Assembly (NCBI GenBank): GCA_037126765.1
Contig: JBBCBC010000022.1
Span: 21,109,758-21,173,757 of the forward strand
DNA: 64,000 nt
Direction of reading: 5' to 3'
DNA from: Stenogyne calaminthoides
Lineage: Eukaryota; Streptophyta; Magnoliopsida; Lamiales; Lamiaceae
Every line of letters starts with the position of its first letter. Within the stretch, counting starts at the first letter, position 1. Under the pieces are notes generated by a model. That model was given only the letters and a program-made list of their open reading frames with translations, had not been told where the DNA came from and did not search any database. The translations under genes were made by a program, and so were the position numbers. Of this stretch, positions 22,868 to 36,928 are shown one piece after another.

Positions 22868-25800
22868 ATGTCTTCTAAAAAACTTCCCATGTTCTCGATT
22901 GGAGAACTATGATCTATGGAGGCCCGAGAATGCAGGCTCATCTCGTATTCCAAACATGGCGTATGTGGAGAGTGGTCTCTCAAGGACCATTCCAATTTCT
23001 TGTGGTGAATCCTAGAGAGGAGCGAAGATGAGAGAATTGATCCTAGAGCGAGAATTTCCTAAGTCGATGACCAACTGACTCTCGAGGAGAGAAAGTTAGT
23101 CAATCTAGACTACATTGCTAAAGACACACTATACAAAATAATTTATGGTGAAGACAATTGATGATGGGTGTGATGGGAATGATCTCTCATTGCTAAAGAC
23201 ACACTATACAAAGACAATTGATGAAAGAGATTTGGGATACCTTAGATTTGTAATGTGCATGTGGCCACGCAGATCATATCAAGGAAAACAAACTTTCGGT
23301 GGCAATTGGAAAGTTTGATAGTTTTGAAATGGATGATGGTGAATCAATAGACAAATTGGAAGTCGATTCACTAGCATCATGAATGATCTAAATGCACTTG
23401 GAAAGAAATATCCACAAAAGAGAAGTTGCATTGAAAATTCTTAGAGGTCTTTCTAAGAAATGGGATATTCATGTAGTGGTGATTGAAAACACCAAGAACA
23501 TTAATTCAATGCCATACCAACAAGTCTTCTCGAAATTTGAAGGCCTATGAATTTGTAATTGATAAGAAATCCAAAAAGGTCGACAAAGAAAGATGATTCA
23601 TCATCTAGTAAGAATGTGGCTTTAAAAAGCCAAAGATAAAAACTGTAAAACTAGAGAGTCGAGAACCCCATGCCAAAAATCGGGGATGAGCTTGAGGAAA
23701 AGCTAAAGACCGATGGCAAGGAGGTTTGATAGACTTAATAGTAGATTTGGAAAATACAAAAGCTATTACGGGGAACCACAGTACCGAAGAAACCCGAGGA
23801 CAGATCAACCGAGAAGAAGAAGGACACGAAAATTCGAGGATCTTCATCCGGAAAGAAGGACTCCAAGTCCAAAGAAGAAAGTGATCGGGATGATGATGCC
23901 AACAGATCTTTATAATTGCCAAAAGAAAGGTCACTTCCAAGATGATTGTCAGATTTGAGTGCTAAGGAGAGAAAGAGAAAGGCAAGCTAAAAGAGACAAG
24001 AAGTTCTCAAAAAAAAAGGCCATGGTTGCGAGAAGAAGAACACTCGAGGAGGGATCTAGCTCTTCGGATGAAATATTCTCGTGACAAAGTGAAAGTGATG
24101 ACATTTGTCCGATGGCCATTGAGGAGGTAAACTCTTCTTTCTCTCGTTGTTGCTCCTACACTAGCACAAGAGTTTTCAAGTTCCATCGAAAAAGTAGTCA
24201 TTTTGACCGATGGATTCTTTTGAGAATCGATGAAGGACTATCTTTGTTTTACAAGAAGCGCTAAATAGAACTCAAGAGCGAATAAATGAACCGAAAAGTC
24301 GAAAATCTAAAATGGAAAGACTCTAGCAATCATCAAATCACTTCTCAATTAATGGGAGCTCTTGATGAACTGGATGTTACGAAAGTACAACTCTCGAGAG
24401 AAAGAGAAGTTGATGATGACCCTAACGAAAAAGCTAGAGAAATCCTTTCAAGAGATTCAACTAATCGGGACTAAGTTCAAACCTCTCTCGAGAAGCATGA
24501 AACTCTACAGAATGTGAGGATAGTGTACGAGAAGAAGTTAACTCTATTGAATAAAGCATCTAATGTAATAGATGAAATTGAGAGTTACCAGAGATCTGTC
24601 TACTATAAAATCTGGATTGGGATACATTCGGGGAACCTCACAAGGTCATCCGAATGTTGCATCAAGTAGCAAGAAGACAATCTTTTGTAAAACCAAAGAT
24701 GGCACCTACACTTCAAACCGAAGAAATGCCCAAGGTTGTAGACAAGGGAAAAAGACCTATGGTCTCAGTAAAACTGAATGATCTGGTTGGAAAGCCCAAA
24801 CCTCAGGTGAAGGCTAGAAAACCGAGCACTCGATTGGAAAGTTTCGAACAAGTACTTCAAAGCCTCGGGCTAAGAATGCAAACTGAAAGGCTCCACATCG
24901 AACCATCGGAGGAATCCTCGGATGAGAAACACTTTCAGAGAGATATTCTCAATGAAGAGACCAAGTCCTTAGTATCTTTGAAAGACCAGTTTTCAAAGAG
25001 ACATAACCTGAACCCCACTTGCCTAAGGGTAAATGTTATCTGAACCCGAGTCATCAAAGATTTAGACCGGCTGCACAAAAGCCTAAGCATCTGAACAAAA
25101 GGCCTGAACCAAAGAAGAATTCAAAAGCCCATGTTCATGCTAAAGCTAGCACATATACACAGAAAACTGCTAAGGCACCCAGAGTAGTAAATGTGTATGT
25201 TGATGTTTATGGAAGACAAATTAGCCACTCTAAAGTGATTAGAGTTGTTAGGCAAATTTGGATTCCGAAAGGTACATCTAACCTTGTAGGACCCTACACA
25301 AATTGGGTACCTAAAAATTGATCTGTTTTTCAGGAGGAAAACAAGGGCACAAAGCTGATTAAAAATCACATAACACTGATGAGCAGAGATGAAAAGGCCC
25401 CTGATGTATGGTATCTTGATAGTGGATGTTCAAGACATATGACAGGATTCAAGAAGATACTCAGTGACTATGTTGAACAAAAGGGCCCACGAGATCACTT
25501 TTGGAGATAACTCAAGGATGCATCAAGGATATGGAACTTTGGAAATCGACTTAGTTCATATCCATGGTGTTTCATATGTATCTGGATTGAAGCATAATTT
25601 GCTTTCAATAAGCCAATTCTGTGATAAAGGTTTTAATGTTGAGTTCTCTAAGAACTTATGTTTTGTGAAAGATGATATCTCACAGAAAGTACTACTGATT
25701 GGTACAAGAAAAGGAAATGTGTATCTTGCTGATTGGAGTTTAACTCCAAAAGATACATGTTTGGTTGCTAAAAGTTCCACAGATACCAGTTGGTTATGGC

Positions 25801-28224
25801 ATAAAAGAATGAATCACCTAAATTTCAAAACCCTGAATAAACTTGCAAGATTAGCTCTTGTGAGAGGGTTTGCCTAATGAAGTATTCAGTAAGGAACATA
25901 TTTGTGATGCGTGCCAGAAAGGAAAACAAATTAGAGCATCATTTAAAAGCAAAGTTGATGTTTCTACTGAAAGAATACTCCAGTTATTGCATATGGATCT
26001 TTTTGGTCCTATAACACTAGTGAGCACTAATGGCAGGAAATACACATTGGTAGTAGTTGATGACTACTCAAGATATACTTGGGTCATATTCTTTTTTCGA
26101 AGAAAGAGACTCAAATAAAAGCCGCGAATTCATCGAAAAGGCTCAAGATTGAAAAAAATGAGTGTGGTCAAAATCGGATCGACAAAGGAACCGAATTTAT
26201 AAATCATATCATATCGATTATTGTGCGAGAAAATGGAATTTCACATGAAACATCACCGCAAGGACCCCCTCAACAAAATGGTGTTCTTTGAAAGAAAGAC
26301 GAACAGGACTCGAAAAAAAGTTCGCAAGGACAATGATATTTGGGTCGATATTCCTAAAAGGTTTTGAAATTTGAAGTTTGTCAACAACGCGCATGCTACT
26401 CTCGAAACAGATCCATCTTGACCAAGAGTCAAGGCAAAACACCTTATGAGTTTGGAATGAAAGGAAGCCTCTTGTTTCTTTCTTTCGTGTGTTTGTTTGT
26501 TTGCAAGTGTTTCATACACAATAATGGTAAAGATCGATTTGAAAACATTTGATAGTAAAGTCGATGAAGGAATATTCTTAGGATATTCGAAGTCAAGAAA
26601 GCTTTCGAGTTTACAAGCTGTAGGACTCTTATTGTGGAGGAAACACCTCATGTTTTTTTTGATGAATCTACTTGTGTTGGAAAGAAACAGAACATGATGC
26701 AGATGAACTGACTAAGAGGATCACCAGATTAAGCCTCAAAGCGTAAAGATAAATCATCCATTGAACACGAAAAGAAGAAGTCACCACATCCTATGATTGG
26801 AGTGACTCGGACTCGATAAAAAAGTTCGGGGATGGAACTCGGGATGGTGAGACTCGGAAAGCCAACACTCCAAAGGTGACCAATCAACAAACACCGCGAG
26901 ACTCGGGTATGTGATGCCAATGAAGATGTGGTCACGGTGAGGCAAATTCTGAATCTATCAACCAAAGGGGAACAAATGTCTCGACAATGTTTCAATCGAA
27001 TTTCCGAGGAAGATGATTCTCTTTCTCCTTTTCTCGTTGTTCCCCGAAGTTTCTTGATTTAATCGAACCTAACATTTTAAAAGTTGAGGATACTCTTGAA
27101 GGGGCAACATCAAGAAGGAAATGGTTAGATAGTCATCCTACAAGTCAGATTGTGGGTGATCTAAGCGAAGGTGTCACTATTTTGTCGCTTCCTATCGAGG
27201 AGAAAGAACCTGCCGAGATTGGTGAAGCTCTACAAGATTCTCATTGGATTCTTGCTTTATGCAAGATGAAATTTGAATCAATTCTCAAGGAATGAAGTAT
27301 GGGAGCTAGTAGATAGACTGAAAGGCACAATGTCATTGGAACCAAGTGGGTTTTTAAGAATAAAAGAGATGAAAACAACAAACATTGTAAGAAACAAGGC
27401 AAGGCTAGTTGCACAAGGTTATTCCCAAGAAGAAGGCTTGGATTATGATGAAACCTTTGCACTGTTGCAAGACTAGAAGCCATCGATTGTTTCTTGCATA
27501 TCGCCGCTTACATGAAGTTCGTCTATCAAATGGATGTGAAAAGTGCATTCGAATCGAGCGGTGTGCTTAAAGAAGAGGTTTATGTGGAACAACCTCCGGT
27601 TTCAAACAAAATGACCAAGTTTCTGTGCTCGGAAAAGCTTTGTATGATCTCAAGCAAGCACCCGAGCATGGTATGATACTCTTTCTCGGTTTCTTCTTGA
27701 CCATGGTTTTGTCAAGGTTTTTTGTTGATAGAACTCGTTCGGGATAGAAGATGGGGAAGATATCTTCTTGGTTGGGATATATGTTGATGACATCATTTTT
27801 GGATCTCAAACCATCACCGTGTGTGAAATGTTTTCAACACTGATGAAAGGCAAGTTTGAGATGTCAATGATGGGAGAGATGAATTTCTTTCTAGGTCTTC
27901 AAGTGAAACAATCAAAGGAAGGAATATTCATCAACCAGGCAAAGTACACCAGAGATCTGATTGCCAAATATGGTGTGCAAAATTGCAATGCAGTTAGGAT
28001 TCCTATGAATACTAACTACAAGATGGATCCTGATTTTGAAGGCAAATCAGTAAGTCATACTGATTATAGAGGAATCATTGGATCATTGCTCTATCTCACA
28101 GCAAGTAGGCCAGATATAACATTTGCTGTTGGGATATGTGCAAGATACCAAGCTAATCCTAAGGCTAGTCACATGGAGGCTGCCAAAAATATACTGAAGT
28201 ATCTTAAAGGCACAGTAAGTAGAG
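22868..28224 (+). pseudogene. E1 gag-pol, 5' part (gag, protease, integrase, RT), frame-damaged
   Basis: Gag starts at 22868 (MSSKK). A UBN2-type gag domain lies around 23090-23560, and a knuckle reading YNCQKKGHFQDDC lies at about 23918-23955, without the usual first Cys. The protease DSG triad is at 25418-25426 in the context WYLDSGCSRHMTG. The GAG-pre-integrase HKRMNHL and CDACQKGK follow (about 25800-25930), then the integrase core (HMDLFGP, DDYSRYTW). RT includes KARLVAQGYSQEEGLDYDETF (about 27390-27460, not one clean frame) and YVDD at 27780-27791. The frame ends at E2 inside the RNase H connection (LKYLKGTV). Intact patches alternate with patches full of shifts that coincide with altered CAG/CTG sites. 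Confidence 0.8.
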
Positions 28225-30326
28225 TGTTGGGAGATGAATTTAAAGATTATATGATTTTGATTAAGATCCCAAAACCCCTGAGTATGACATGTTCAGGAAT
28301 GATCTTGATAGATGAGTCAGGATTCAGTTTTAGAGTATTCAGGATGATATCTGCAAAATGTATAGTCAGCAGATATAGTTCAGGATAGGTTCTGAAGACT
28401 CTGAAGAACTCAGTATGTTTCTGAAGATACTGAAGTTTCAGTATGAAACTGAAGTCTCTGAAGACTCAAGATGAAATCGAGAATCAAGACTCAAAGACGA
28501 AGACTCAAAGATATCGATCCAAGATAAATCTAAAGACTCAGAAGACCCTGAAGACTCAGAAGACTCTGAAGACTCAAGACTCAGAAGACCCTGAAGACTC
28601 TGAAGACTCAGAAGACTCTGAAGACTCAGAAGACCCTGAAGACTCAGAAGACTCTGAAAACGCAAGACTGAAGACTGAGTACTTAAAGATCAAGAATACT
28701 GAAAGCACAGTAATTACTGAAGAACTCAGTAATGTACTGAATGCTCAGTATGAACCTGAATGTTCCGAGGCACTGAATATATCTATCTGAAGGATGCAAT
28801 ACTGAGAGAAACGCGATACCCTAGAAAGATAGAATACTGCCAAGACATTCAAATGAAGACAAAAGGAACTAAGTCGAAGTGTTGTTAAGGTTATATCAAA
28901 CTCAGAGTTTGTAACTAAAAAAGAGCCAATTGAAGGTGTCTACCTTTTCTTGAAGACAAAAGTCAAAAAAGAGGAAGACGACATCAGATCATCATCGACA
29001 TCGACAAAGTGATAAAGAAAAAAAGATGTCAGATGTACGAAAGTTCCAGACTGCAAAAAGTGAAGACCGGCTACATGAAAGGCTATTGCCTAAAACGTGT
29101 TAGGGAGTTTCAAATCCTAAATATAGCCGTTTCTCACACACCATAAGAGGGAACTCACGAAGCTATCTCTCCAACGGATAGTTTTCAAGAGTGACCTTGG
29201 TGTATGCCTATAAATACTGGTGACCCTCTACTTTGTAAGGTTTGGGGGAAATTTATACGCTAACTCAAGAGCTCAAACTTATTCTTGCAAAAGTTAAAGC
29301 ACTCGAAATACCTTGAATTTCCCAAGTGCTTCTATATTGAAGAGAGCTCACTTTACTAAGCCTAGCTTGATAAGATTTATCCAAAGCTTAGTCGAGATAT
29401 CCTAACCCTTTGCATTGTGCTTCATTGTAAAGGATATCTCATCCTAGTTGGAAACCAACCAAGAAACCCCAAACCCTTGAGAAGGTAGTTGGAGTGTGTT
29501 TGTTGGTGAGTAGAGTTGTAAAGAGTTAGTAAACTACGCGGAGTAGTCGAGGAAAACTCTAGAGGAGAAGTTAGTAAGCCTCTGAGAGGTAGTCCGAAAG
29601 CTTGTGTGTGATTGAGTAAGTAAACTACGGAGGTAGTCGAGAAAACTCAAGGTCGGGTTGAGTAAGTAAACTACGTGGAGTAGTCGTAAAACTTCGGGGC
29701 GAAGTTGAGTAAGTAAACTACGAGGTAGTCAGAAAGCTCAGAAGTTGATAGTGAATTTCTCTGAAGAGTCAGGGAGAGTGGATGTAGGAGCTTGAGTCTC
29801 TGAACCACTATAATTGCTGTGTTCTTTATTGCTTTCCTTATCTGTGCTTAACTGTTGCATTAACTTGATTTTACGAAAGCATACTTTTCATCGATATTGA
29901 TTTGGAATCAATCCACTAAAGTTGCATAAGTGAATCACAAACCTAATCACTATTTCATAAGGGAAGGTTTTTCAAAGAAAGCTTAAAACGAGTATAAACT
30001 AAGGGCCAACCATTCAAGACGATCGAGTAGCTAGAACAGATAGTTACCAAACCGAACTCTCTTCCGAGGATTCAATAAGTTAGTTATCGATCCAAGCAAC
30101 TCGGGATCTCTCGACACTCGGGACTTCGGTTGGGATTATCGAGGTATCTGAAAGCATTTCGGGATCACCATCTCGATGAGACTTTGACTCAGAGTGATCT
30201 GTGCTTCTCATAACCTAACCTTCAGGATTATCTGACCCAAGCTGACCTCAGTAAGAAAAAGTTTTAAAATACTGAACACGTGTATTCCCCCATACGTGTA
30301 AGACTCGATTTTCACCGGGACCAACA
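28225..30326 (+). repeat. E2 5' LTR
   Basis: TGTTGGGAGATG to GGGACCAACA. It has the E2-type start (gaatttaaagattatatg, gttcaggaatg). The GAAGACTCAGAAGACCCTG array at about 28530-28665 is the cleanest copy. TATAAATA near 29210. Confidence 0.9.
28525..28665 (+). repeat. GAAGACTCAGAAGAC tandem array in the E2 U3 region
   Basis: More than ten 9-15 bp units (gaagactca, gaagaccct, gaagactct) in tandem. On the + strand they happen to read as an acidic EDSEDPED repeat in one frame, which is not a gene. Confidence 0.8.
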
Positions 30327-30328
30327 AG

Positions 30329-30348
30329 TGGTATCGTGAGCAAAGTGG
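30329..30348 (+). promoter_or_regulatory. E2 primer-binding site, altered
   Basis: Reads tggtatcgtgagcaaagtgg where E1 has tggtatcagagcagtgg. Both differences fall on CAG triplets. Confidence 0.6.
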
Positions 30349-30452
30349 TTCAACTTGACCCTTTCTTTGTGTTGACCAAAGTTTTACTTTCAAAAATACT
30401 TGTGGTCTACACCGAATCGATCTTATTTGAATTTTTTTTAAAAGATCGAAAA

Positions 30453-33400
30453 ATGTCTTCTAAAAACTTCCCATGTTCTCGATGAGAGAACTATGATCTA
30501 TGGAGATCGAGAACGCAGCACATCGTATTCCAAACATGAGCGTATGTGTGGAGAGTGGTTTCTCAAGGACCATTCAAATTTATCGTGGTAAATCCCGGAG
30601 GAGCGAAGATGAGAGAATTGATCCTAGAGCAGAATTTCCTAAGTCTGATGACCAACTAACTCCTGAGGAGAGAAAGTTAGTCAATCTAGACTACATTGCA
30701 AAAGACACACTATACAGTACAATTGATGATGGTGTGATGGGAATGATCTCTCACTGTAATACTGCTAAGGAAATATGGGATACACTAGCTGTTATGTGCC
30801 AAGGCACAGATCATATAAAAGAAAACAAACTTTCAGTGGCAATTGGAAAGTTTGACAGTTTTGAAATGAATGATGGTGAATCAATAGATAAATTGGAAGT
30901 CAGATTCACTAGCATCATGAATGATCTAAATGCACTTGGAAAGAAATATCCACAAAGAGAAGTGGCATTGAAAATTCTTAGAGGTCTTTCTAAGAAATGG
31001 GATATTCATGCAGTGGTGATTGAAAACACCAAGAACATTAGTTCAATGCCATACCAACAAGTCTTCTCTGAGCTGAAAGCCTATGAATTTGTAATTGATA
31101 AGAAATCCAAAAAAGGCTGACAGAAAGATAATTCTTCATCAAGTAAGAATGTGGCTTTAAAAGCCAAAGATAAAACCTGTAAAACTAAAGAGTCTGAGAA
31201 CCCCCATGCCAAACATCAGGATGAGCTTGAGGAAAAGCTAGCACTGATGGCAAGAAGGTTTGACAGACTTAATAATAGATTTGGAAAATACAAAAGCTTT
31301 TACAGAACTGCGGTACGGAAGAAAAACGAGGACAGATCAACCGAGAAGAAGAAGGACACGAAAAGTGAAGGATCTTCATCGAAAAGAAGGACTCCAAGTC
31401 CAAAGAAGAAAATGATCGGGATGATGATGCCAACAGATCTTTATAATTGTCAAAAGAAAGGTCACTTCCAGTATGATTGTCCAGAGTTGAGTGCTAAGGA
31501 GAGAAGAGAAAGACAAGCTAAAAGAGACCAGAAGTTCTCAAGCAAAAAGGCCATGGTTGCAGAAGAAGAACACTCTGAAGAGGAATCTAGCTCTTCAGAT
31601 GAGATATTCTCGACAATTGAAAGTGATGACATCTGTCCGATGGCCATTGAGGAGGTAAACTCTTCATCTTCAGTTGTTGCTCCTACACTAGCACAAGAGT
31701 TTTCAAATTCCACCTAAAAAAGCTTGATCATTTTGACTGAAGGATTCTTTTGAGAATCGATGAAGGACTATCTTTGTTTTCAAAGGATCTGCTAAATAAA
31801 ACTCAAGAGCGAGAATAAGGAATCGAATCTTTGAAAATCTAAAATGGAAAGACTCTAGCAAAAGCGAAATCACTTCTCAATTTACGGGAGCTCTTGATGA
31901 ACTGGATGTTTCGAAAGTACAACTCTCGAGAAAGAGAAGTTGATAGAGACCCTAAGCGAAAAAAGCTAGAGAAATCCTTTGAAGAAATTCACTAATCATA
32001 ACTAAGTTCAATGACCTCTCCGAGAAGCATAAAACTCTACTGAAGCTGTGAGGATAGTGCACGAGGAAGAAGTTAACTCTATTGAATAATGCATCTAAAG
32101 TAATAGATGAAATTGAGTTACGAGAGATCTGCCAATATAAAAATGCGGATTGGGATACATTCGAGGGGAACCTCACAAGGTCATCCGAATCTTTGCATCA
32201 AGTAGCAAGAAGACAATCTTTGTTAAATCGATTGGCACCTACACTTCAATCAAGTAATGCCCAAGGTTGTAGACAAGGAAAAAGACCTATGGTTTGAAAA
32301 GCCCGAATGATCGGGTTAGAAAGCCCAAACCTCGGTGAAGGCTAGAAAAACCCGGTCGATTAAGAAATTGGAGCAAAGTACTTCAAAGCCTCGGGCTAAG
32401 AATGCAAACTTGAAAGGATCTACACTTTGAACCATCGGAGGAATCTTCGGAGGAGAAACACTCGTGAGAGATACTCTCAATGAAGAGACCAAGTCCTCGA
32501 TATCTTGAAAGACCCATATTTGATCTGAGCAACCTAAACCCCACTTTTGCCTAAGGGTAAAGGTTACCGAACCCAAGTCAACAAAGATTCGAGACAAAAG
32601 ACAGTGAAGCCAAAAGCAATGGAACAAAAGGCTTGAACCAAAGAAGAATTCAAAAGCCCATGTTCATGCTAAGGCCAAAGACTCATACACAGAAACCGCT
32701 AAGGCACCCGTGAGTAGTAAATGTGTATGTAGATGTTTATGGAAGAGATCGACCACTCTAAAGTGATTAGAGTTGTTAGGCGATTTGGATTCCTAAAAGG
32801 CTGTTTAACCTTGTAGGACCCTACACAAATTGGGTACCTAAGAATTAAATTGTTTTTCAGGAGGAAAACAAGGGCACTGAACTGACTAAAGATCACATGG
32901 CACTGATGAGCAGAGATGAAAAAGCTCCTGATATATGGTATCTTGACAGTGGATGTTCAAGACATATGACAGGATACAAGAAGATACTCAGTGACTATGT
33001 TGAACAAAAAGGCCCAGAGATCACTTTTGGAGATAACTCCAAGGGACAGACTGAAGGATATGGAACTTTGGAAATCGACTCAGTTCATATCCATGGTGTT
33101 TCATATGTATCTGGATTGAAGCATAACTTGCTTTCAATTAGCCAATTCTGTGATAAAGGTTTTAATGTTGAGTTCTCCAAGAACTTATGTTTTGTGAAAG
33201 ATGATACATCACGTAGAAAAGTACTCGACCGGGTACAAGAAAGGGAATGTGTATCTTCTGGCGATTGGAGTTCAACTCCTAAAGATACATGTTTAGTTGC
33301 TAAAAGTTCTCTGAGATACCAGTTGGTTATGGCATAAAAGAATGAATCACCTAAATTTCAAAACCCCCGAACAAACTTGCAAGATTAGCTCTTGTGAGAG

Positions 33401-36240
33401 GGTTACCCTAACGAAGTGTTCAAGAAGGAACATATTTGTGATGCGTGCGGAAAAGGCAAACAGATAAGAGCATCATTTAAAAGTAAAGTTGAGGTTTCTC
33501 TTGAAAGAATACTTGATTCTTGCATATGGATCTTTTTGGTCCTATAACACTGTGAGCACTAATGGCGGGAAATATACATTGGTAGTAGTTGATGACTACT
33601 CGAGATATACTTGGGTCATATTCTTTTCGAAGAAAGAGACTCGAGATAAAGTCGCCAGAGTTTCTTGAAAAGGCTCAAGATTGAGAAGAATCGAGTGTGG
33701 TCAAAATCGGATCGACAAAGGAACTGAATTTATAAATCATATCATATCGATTATTATGCAAAGAAATGGAATTTCTCATGAAACATCAGCTGCAAGGACC
33801 CCTCAACAAAATGGTGTTGCTGAAAGAAGGAACATGACTCTGAAAGAAGCTGCAAGGACAATGATAGCTGAAGCTGATATTCCTAAAAGATTTTGAAATG
33901 AAGGCATCAACCTTTGCATGCTACTCACAGAATAGATCCATGCTGACCAAGAGTCAAGGCAAAACACCTTATGAGCTTTGGAATGAAAGGAAGCCTCTTG
34001 TTTCTTTCTTTCGTGTGTTTGGTTGCAAGTGTTTCATACACAATAATGGTAAAGATCAGTTGAAAACTTTTGATAGTAAAGCTGATGAAGGAATATTCTT
34101 AGGATATTAAAAGTCAAAAAAGCTTTTCGAGTTTACAAGCTGTAGGACTCTTATTGTGGAGGAAACACCTCATGTTGTTTTTTTGATGAAACTATTTGTG
34201 TTCGTAAGAAAGCAGGAACATGATCTTGAGATGAACCGACTAAGAGGATCACCAGATTAAGCACGAAACAAAAAAAAGATAAATTATCCATTTGAACGAG
34301 AAAAGAAGAAGTCGGTCACTTTCTATGATTGGAGTGACTCGGACTCGATAAAAAGTTGAGAATGGAAATCGGGATGGTGAAACTCGGGAAAACCAACACT
34401 CCAAAAGGTGACCAATCCGAGCAGACACTAGTTAGGACTCGGGTATGTGATGCCAATGAAGATGTGGTCACGGTGAGGCAAATTCGAATCTATCAACCAA
34501 AGGGGGAACAAATGTCTCGACAATGTTTCAATAGAATTTCCCTGAGGAAGATGATTCACTTTCTCCTTTTCTTTTGTTCCTCGAGTTTCTTCGATTTAAT
34601 CGAACCTAACATTTTAAATGTTGAGGATACTATTGAAGGGGGAACATCAAGAAGGAAATGGTTAGATAGTCATCCTACAAGTCGAGTTGTGGGTGATCTA
34701 ATTTGAAGGAGTTAAAACAAGAAGGTTCCATGGTGAGAGTGCACTATTCTAGCTGCTTCCTATCGGAGAAAGAACTTTCTTTGAGATTAATGAAGCTCTA
34801 CAAGATTCTTATTGGATTCTTGCTATGCAAGATGAAAGTGAATCAATTCTCAAGGAATGAAGTATGGGAGTTGGTAGATAGACTGAAAGGCACAATGTCA
34901 TTGGAACCAAGTGGGTTTTCAAGAATAAAAGAGATGAAAACAACAACATTGTAAGAAACAAGGCAAGGCTAGTTGACAAGGTTATTCCCAAGAAGAAGGC
35001 TTGGATTATGATGAAACCTTTGCACCGGTTGCAAGACTAGAAGCCATCGATTGTTTCTTGCATATCTCGCCCACATGAAGTTCTGATCTATCAAATGGAT
35101 GTGAAAAGTGCATTTTGAGCGGTGTGCTTAAAGAAGAGGTTTATGTGGAACAACCTCCGGCTTCAAGCAGAATGACCAAGTTTACAGTCTCGGAAAAAGC
35201 CTTGTATGGTCTCAAACAAGCACCCGAGCATGGTATGATACTCTTTCTCGTTTTCTTACTAACCATGGTTTTGTCAAAGGAAGCCATTGATAGAAATCTG
35301 TTCGGGATAGAGGATGGGGAAGATATCTTACGGTTAGGATATATGTTGATGACATCATTTTTTGGATCTCAAACCATCACCGTGTGTGAAAAGTTTTCAA
35401 CACCGATGAAAGGCAAGTTTGAGATGTCAATGATGGGAGAGATGAATTTCTTTCTAGGTCTTCAAAGTGAAACAATCAAAGGAAGGAATATTCATCAACG
35501 CAGCAAAGTACACCGTAGATCGATTGCCAAATATGGTGTACAAAATTGCAACCTCGGTTAGGATTCCTATGAATACTAACTACAAGATGGATCTGATTCG
35601 GAAGGCAAATCGGTGAATCATACCGATTATAGAGGAATCATTGGATCATTGCTATATCTCACGACAAGTAGGCGGATATAACATTTCTTTGTTGGGATAT
35701 GTGCAAGATATCAAGCTAATCCTAAGACTAGTCACATGGAGGCCGCCAAAAAGATCTTGAGATATCTTAAGGGGCACAGTGAATAGAGGATTATGGTATC
35801 GGTGATGATAACCTTGAATGCTTGGTTACTCGGGATGTCGACTATGGAGGTTGCGAAATTGTGAAAAATCCACAGCGGGAACTTGTCAATTTCTAGGAAG
35901 CAAAAACCGATATATTGGTTTTCAAAGAAACAAACCTCAAAAGAGTAAAACCAAGATTATGGGTTGAATACATGGTCGCAGGGAAGTTGTTGTGCTTTCA
36001 TTCTTTGGCTCGAGACAACAATTAAGGGATTATAAAGTTGTGGCTAACGAAGTACCAATATTTTGTGACAATAATAGTGCCATTGCTATTTCACAAAATC
36101 CGGTAAGATTGCACACGAGATGCAAGCATGTGGATATCGAGACATCACTTCATCGAGAGATCATGTCGAGAAAAAGGACATAAGGATGGAGAAGATTCAT
36201 CTTGATAAAAGAGCGATATCTTGACTAAACCTTTGGTTTG
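30453..36240 (+). pseudogene. E2 gag-pol, frame-damaged
   Basis: Gag from 30453; an uninterrupted UBN2-type stretch lies at 30500-31120 and the basic/acidic gag tail at 31151-31717. The knuckle YNCQKKGHFQYDC again lacks the first Cys. Protease DSG is at 32945-32953, followed by an open stretch to 33337. Integrase pieces follow at 33420-34110 (GTEFINHI, TPQQNGVAERRN). RT YVDD is at 35342-35353. RNase H ends with CDNNSAIAISQN and HTRCKHVDI at about 36060-36135. Domain order is Copia. Most shifts sit next to CAG/CTG positions that are intact in E1. Confidence 0.82.
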
Positions 36241-36928
36241 AATCAAGATTTCGGGAACTTTCGATTGAATTAGGGATGTTAGAACCGGTGTATAGAGTAA
36301 ATCGAAAATTGAAGATTTTTCGGATGCATGAAGCTTTCTCGTAAATTCTCGAGAAACTCGGGATAAAATGGAAATCTTGAATCGAGTCTCGAAACTCGAG
36401 TTCTTGAAGGTCAAGATCAAGTAGCATGTTGAACCCTTTCGATGTCGGTATTATAATCGACATTTTATCAAGGTCGATTTTCAATTAAAGACCGATAGAG
36501 GGAAATTAGTCGAAGAAGAAGTAATGACTCATGTGACCCATTTATTGCTTCGTAAAACTTCAAGAATCATTCGCAATAAATACAAAACACCTGAGGAATG
36601 TTTTTGGGCGGGATCGTTTTAAATTCCGAAGAAGGTCAACAGTCATTTAATGCTCTGCCATATTATTGACTAATGAGGATATTTTGGCGGCTTACTTTTC
36701 GGAGATCGTCGGTTCATATACCCGATTAATCGGAGATTAATCTCAACTGTTGCTTTTCACCTAACCAACACGATTCCCCATGATCTCGAAGCTATTTTAT
36801 ACCTCTTTAAGCTATTCAAGCCAAAATTTTATCAAACCCTTCGTTCCCAAATACTCTGTAACTAAAATCCCCTTTGCCCAGAAATCGCAAAACCCTAAAG
36901 CTTCACATTCTTCAAATCGTATTCTAAA
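36241..36928 (+). promoter_or_regulatory. E2 spacer with TATA/telobox-like leader of the accessory ORF
   Basis: No coding content. Near the end come ctattttatacc (about 36792), tttatcaaacccttcgttcc and a telobox aaaccctaa (36890-36898), 31 bp before the ATG at 36929. The corresponding E1 spacer has ctatatatt and aaaccctaaa. This resembles a gene promoter plus leader inside the element. Confidence 0.4.

Noticed and set aside
28443..28790. Acidic EDSEDPED repeat protein
   Set aside because: It is the GAAGACTCA array of an LTR read in frame, present in non-coding U3 of four LTRs.
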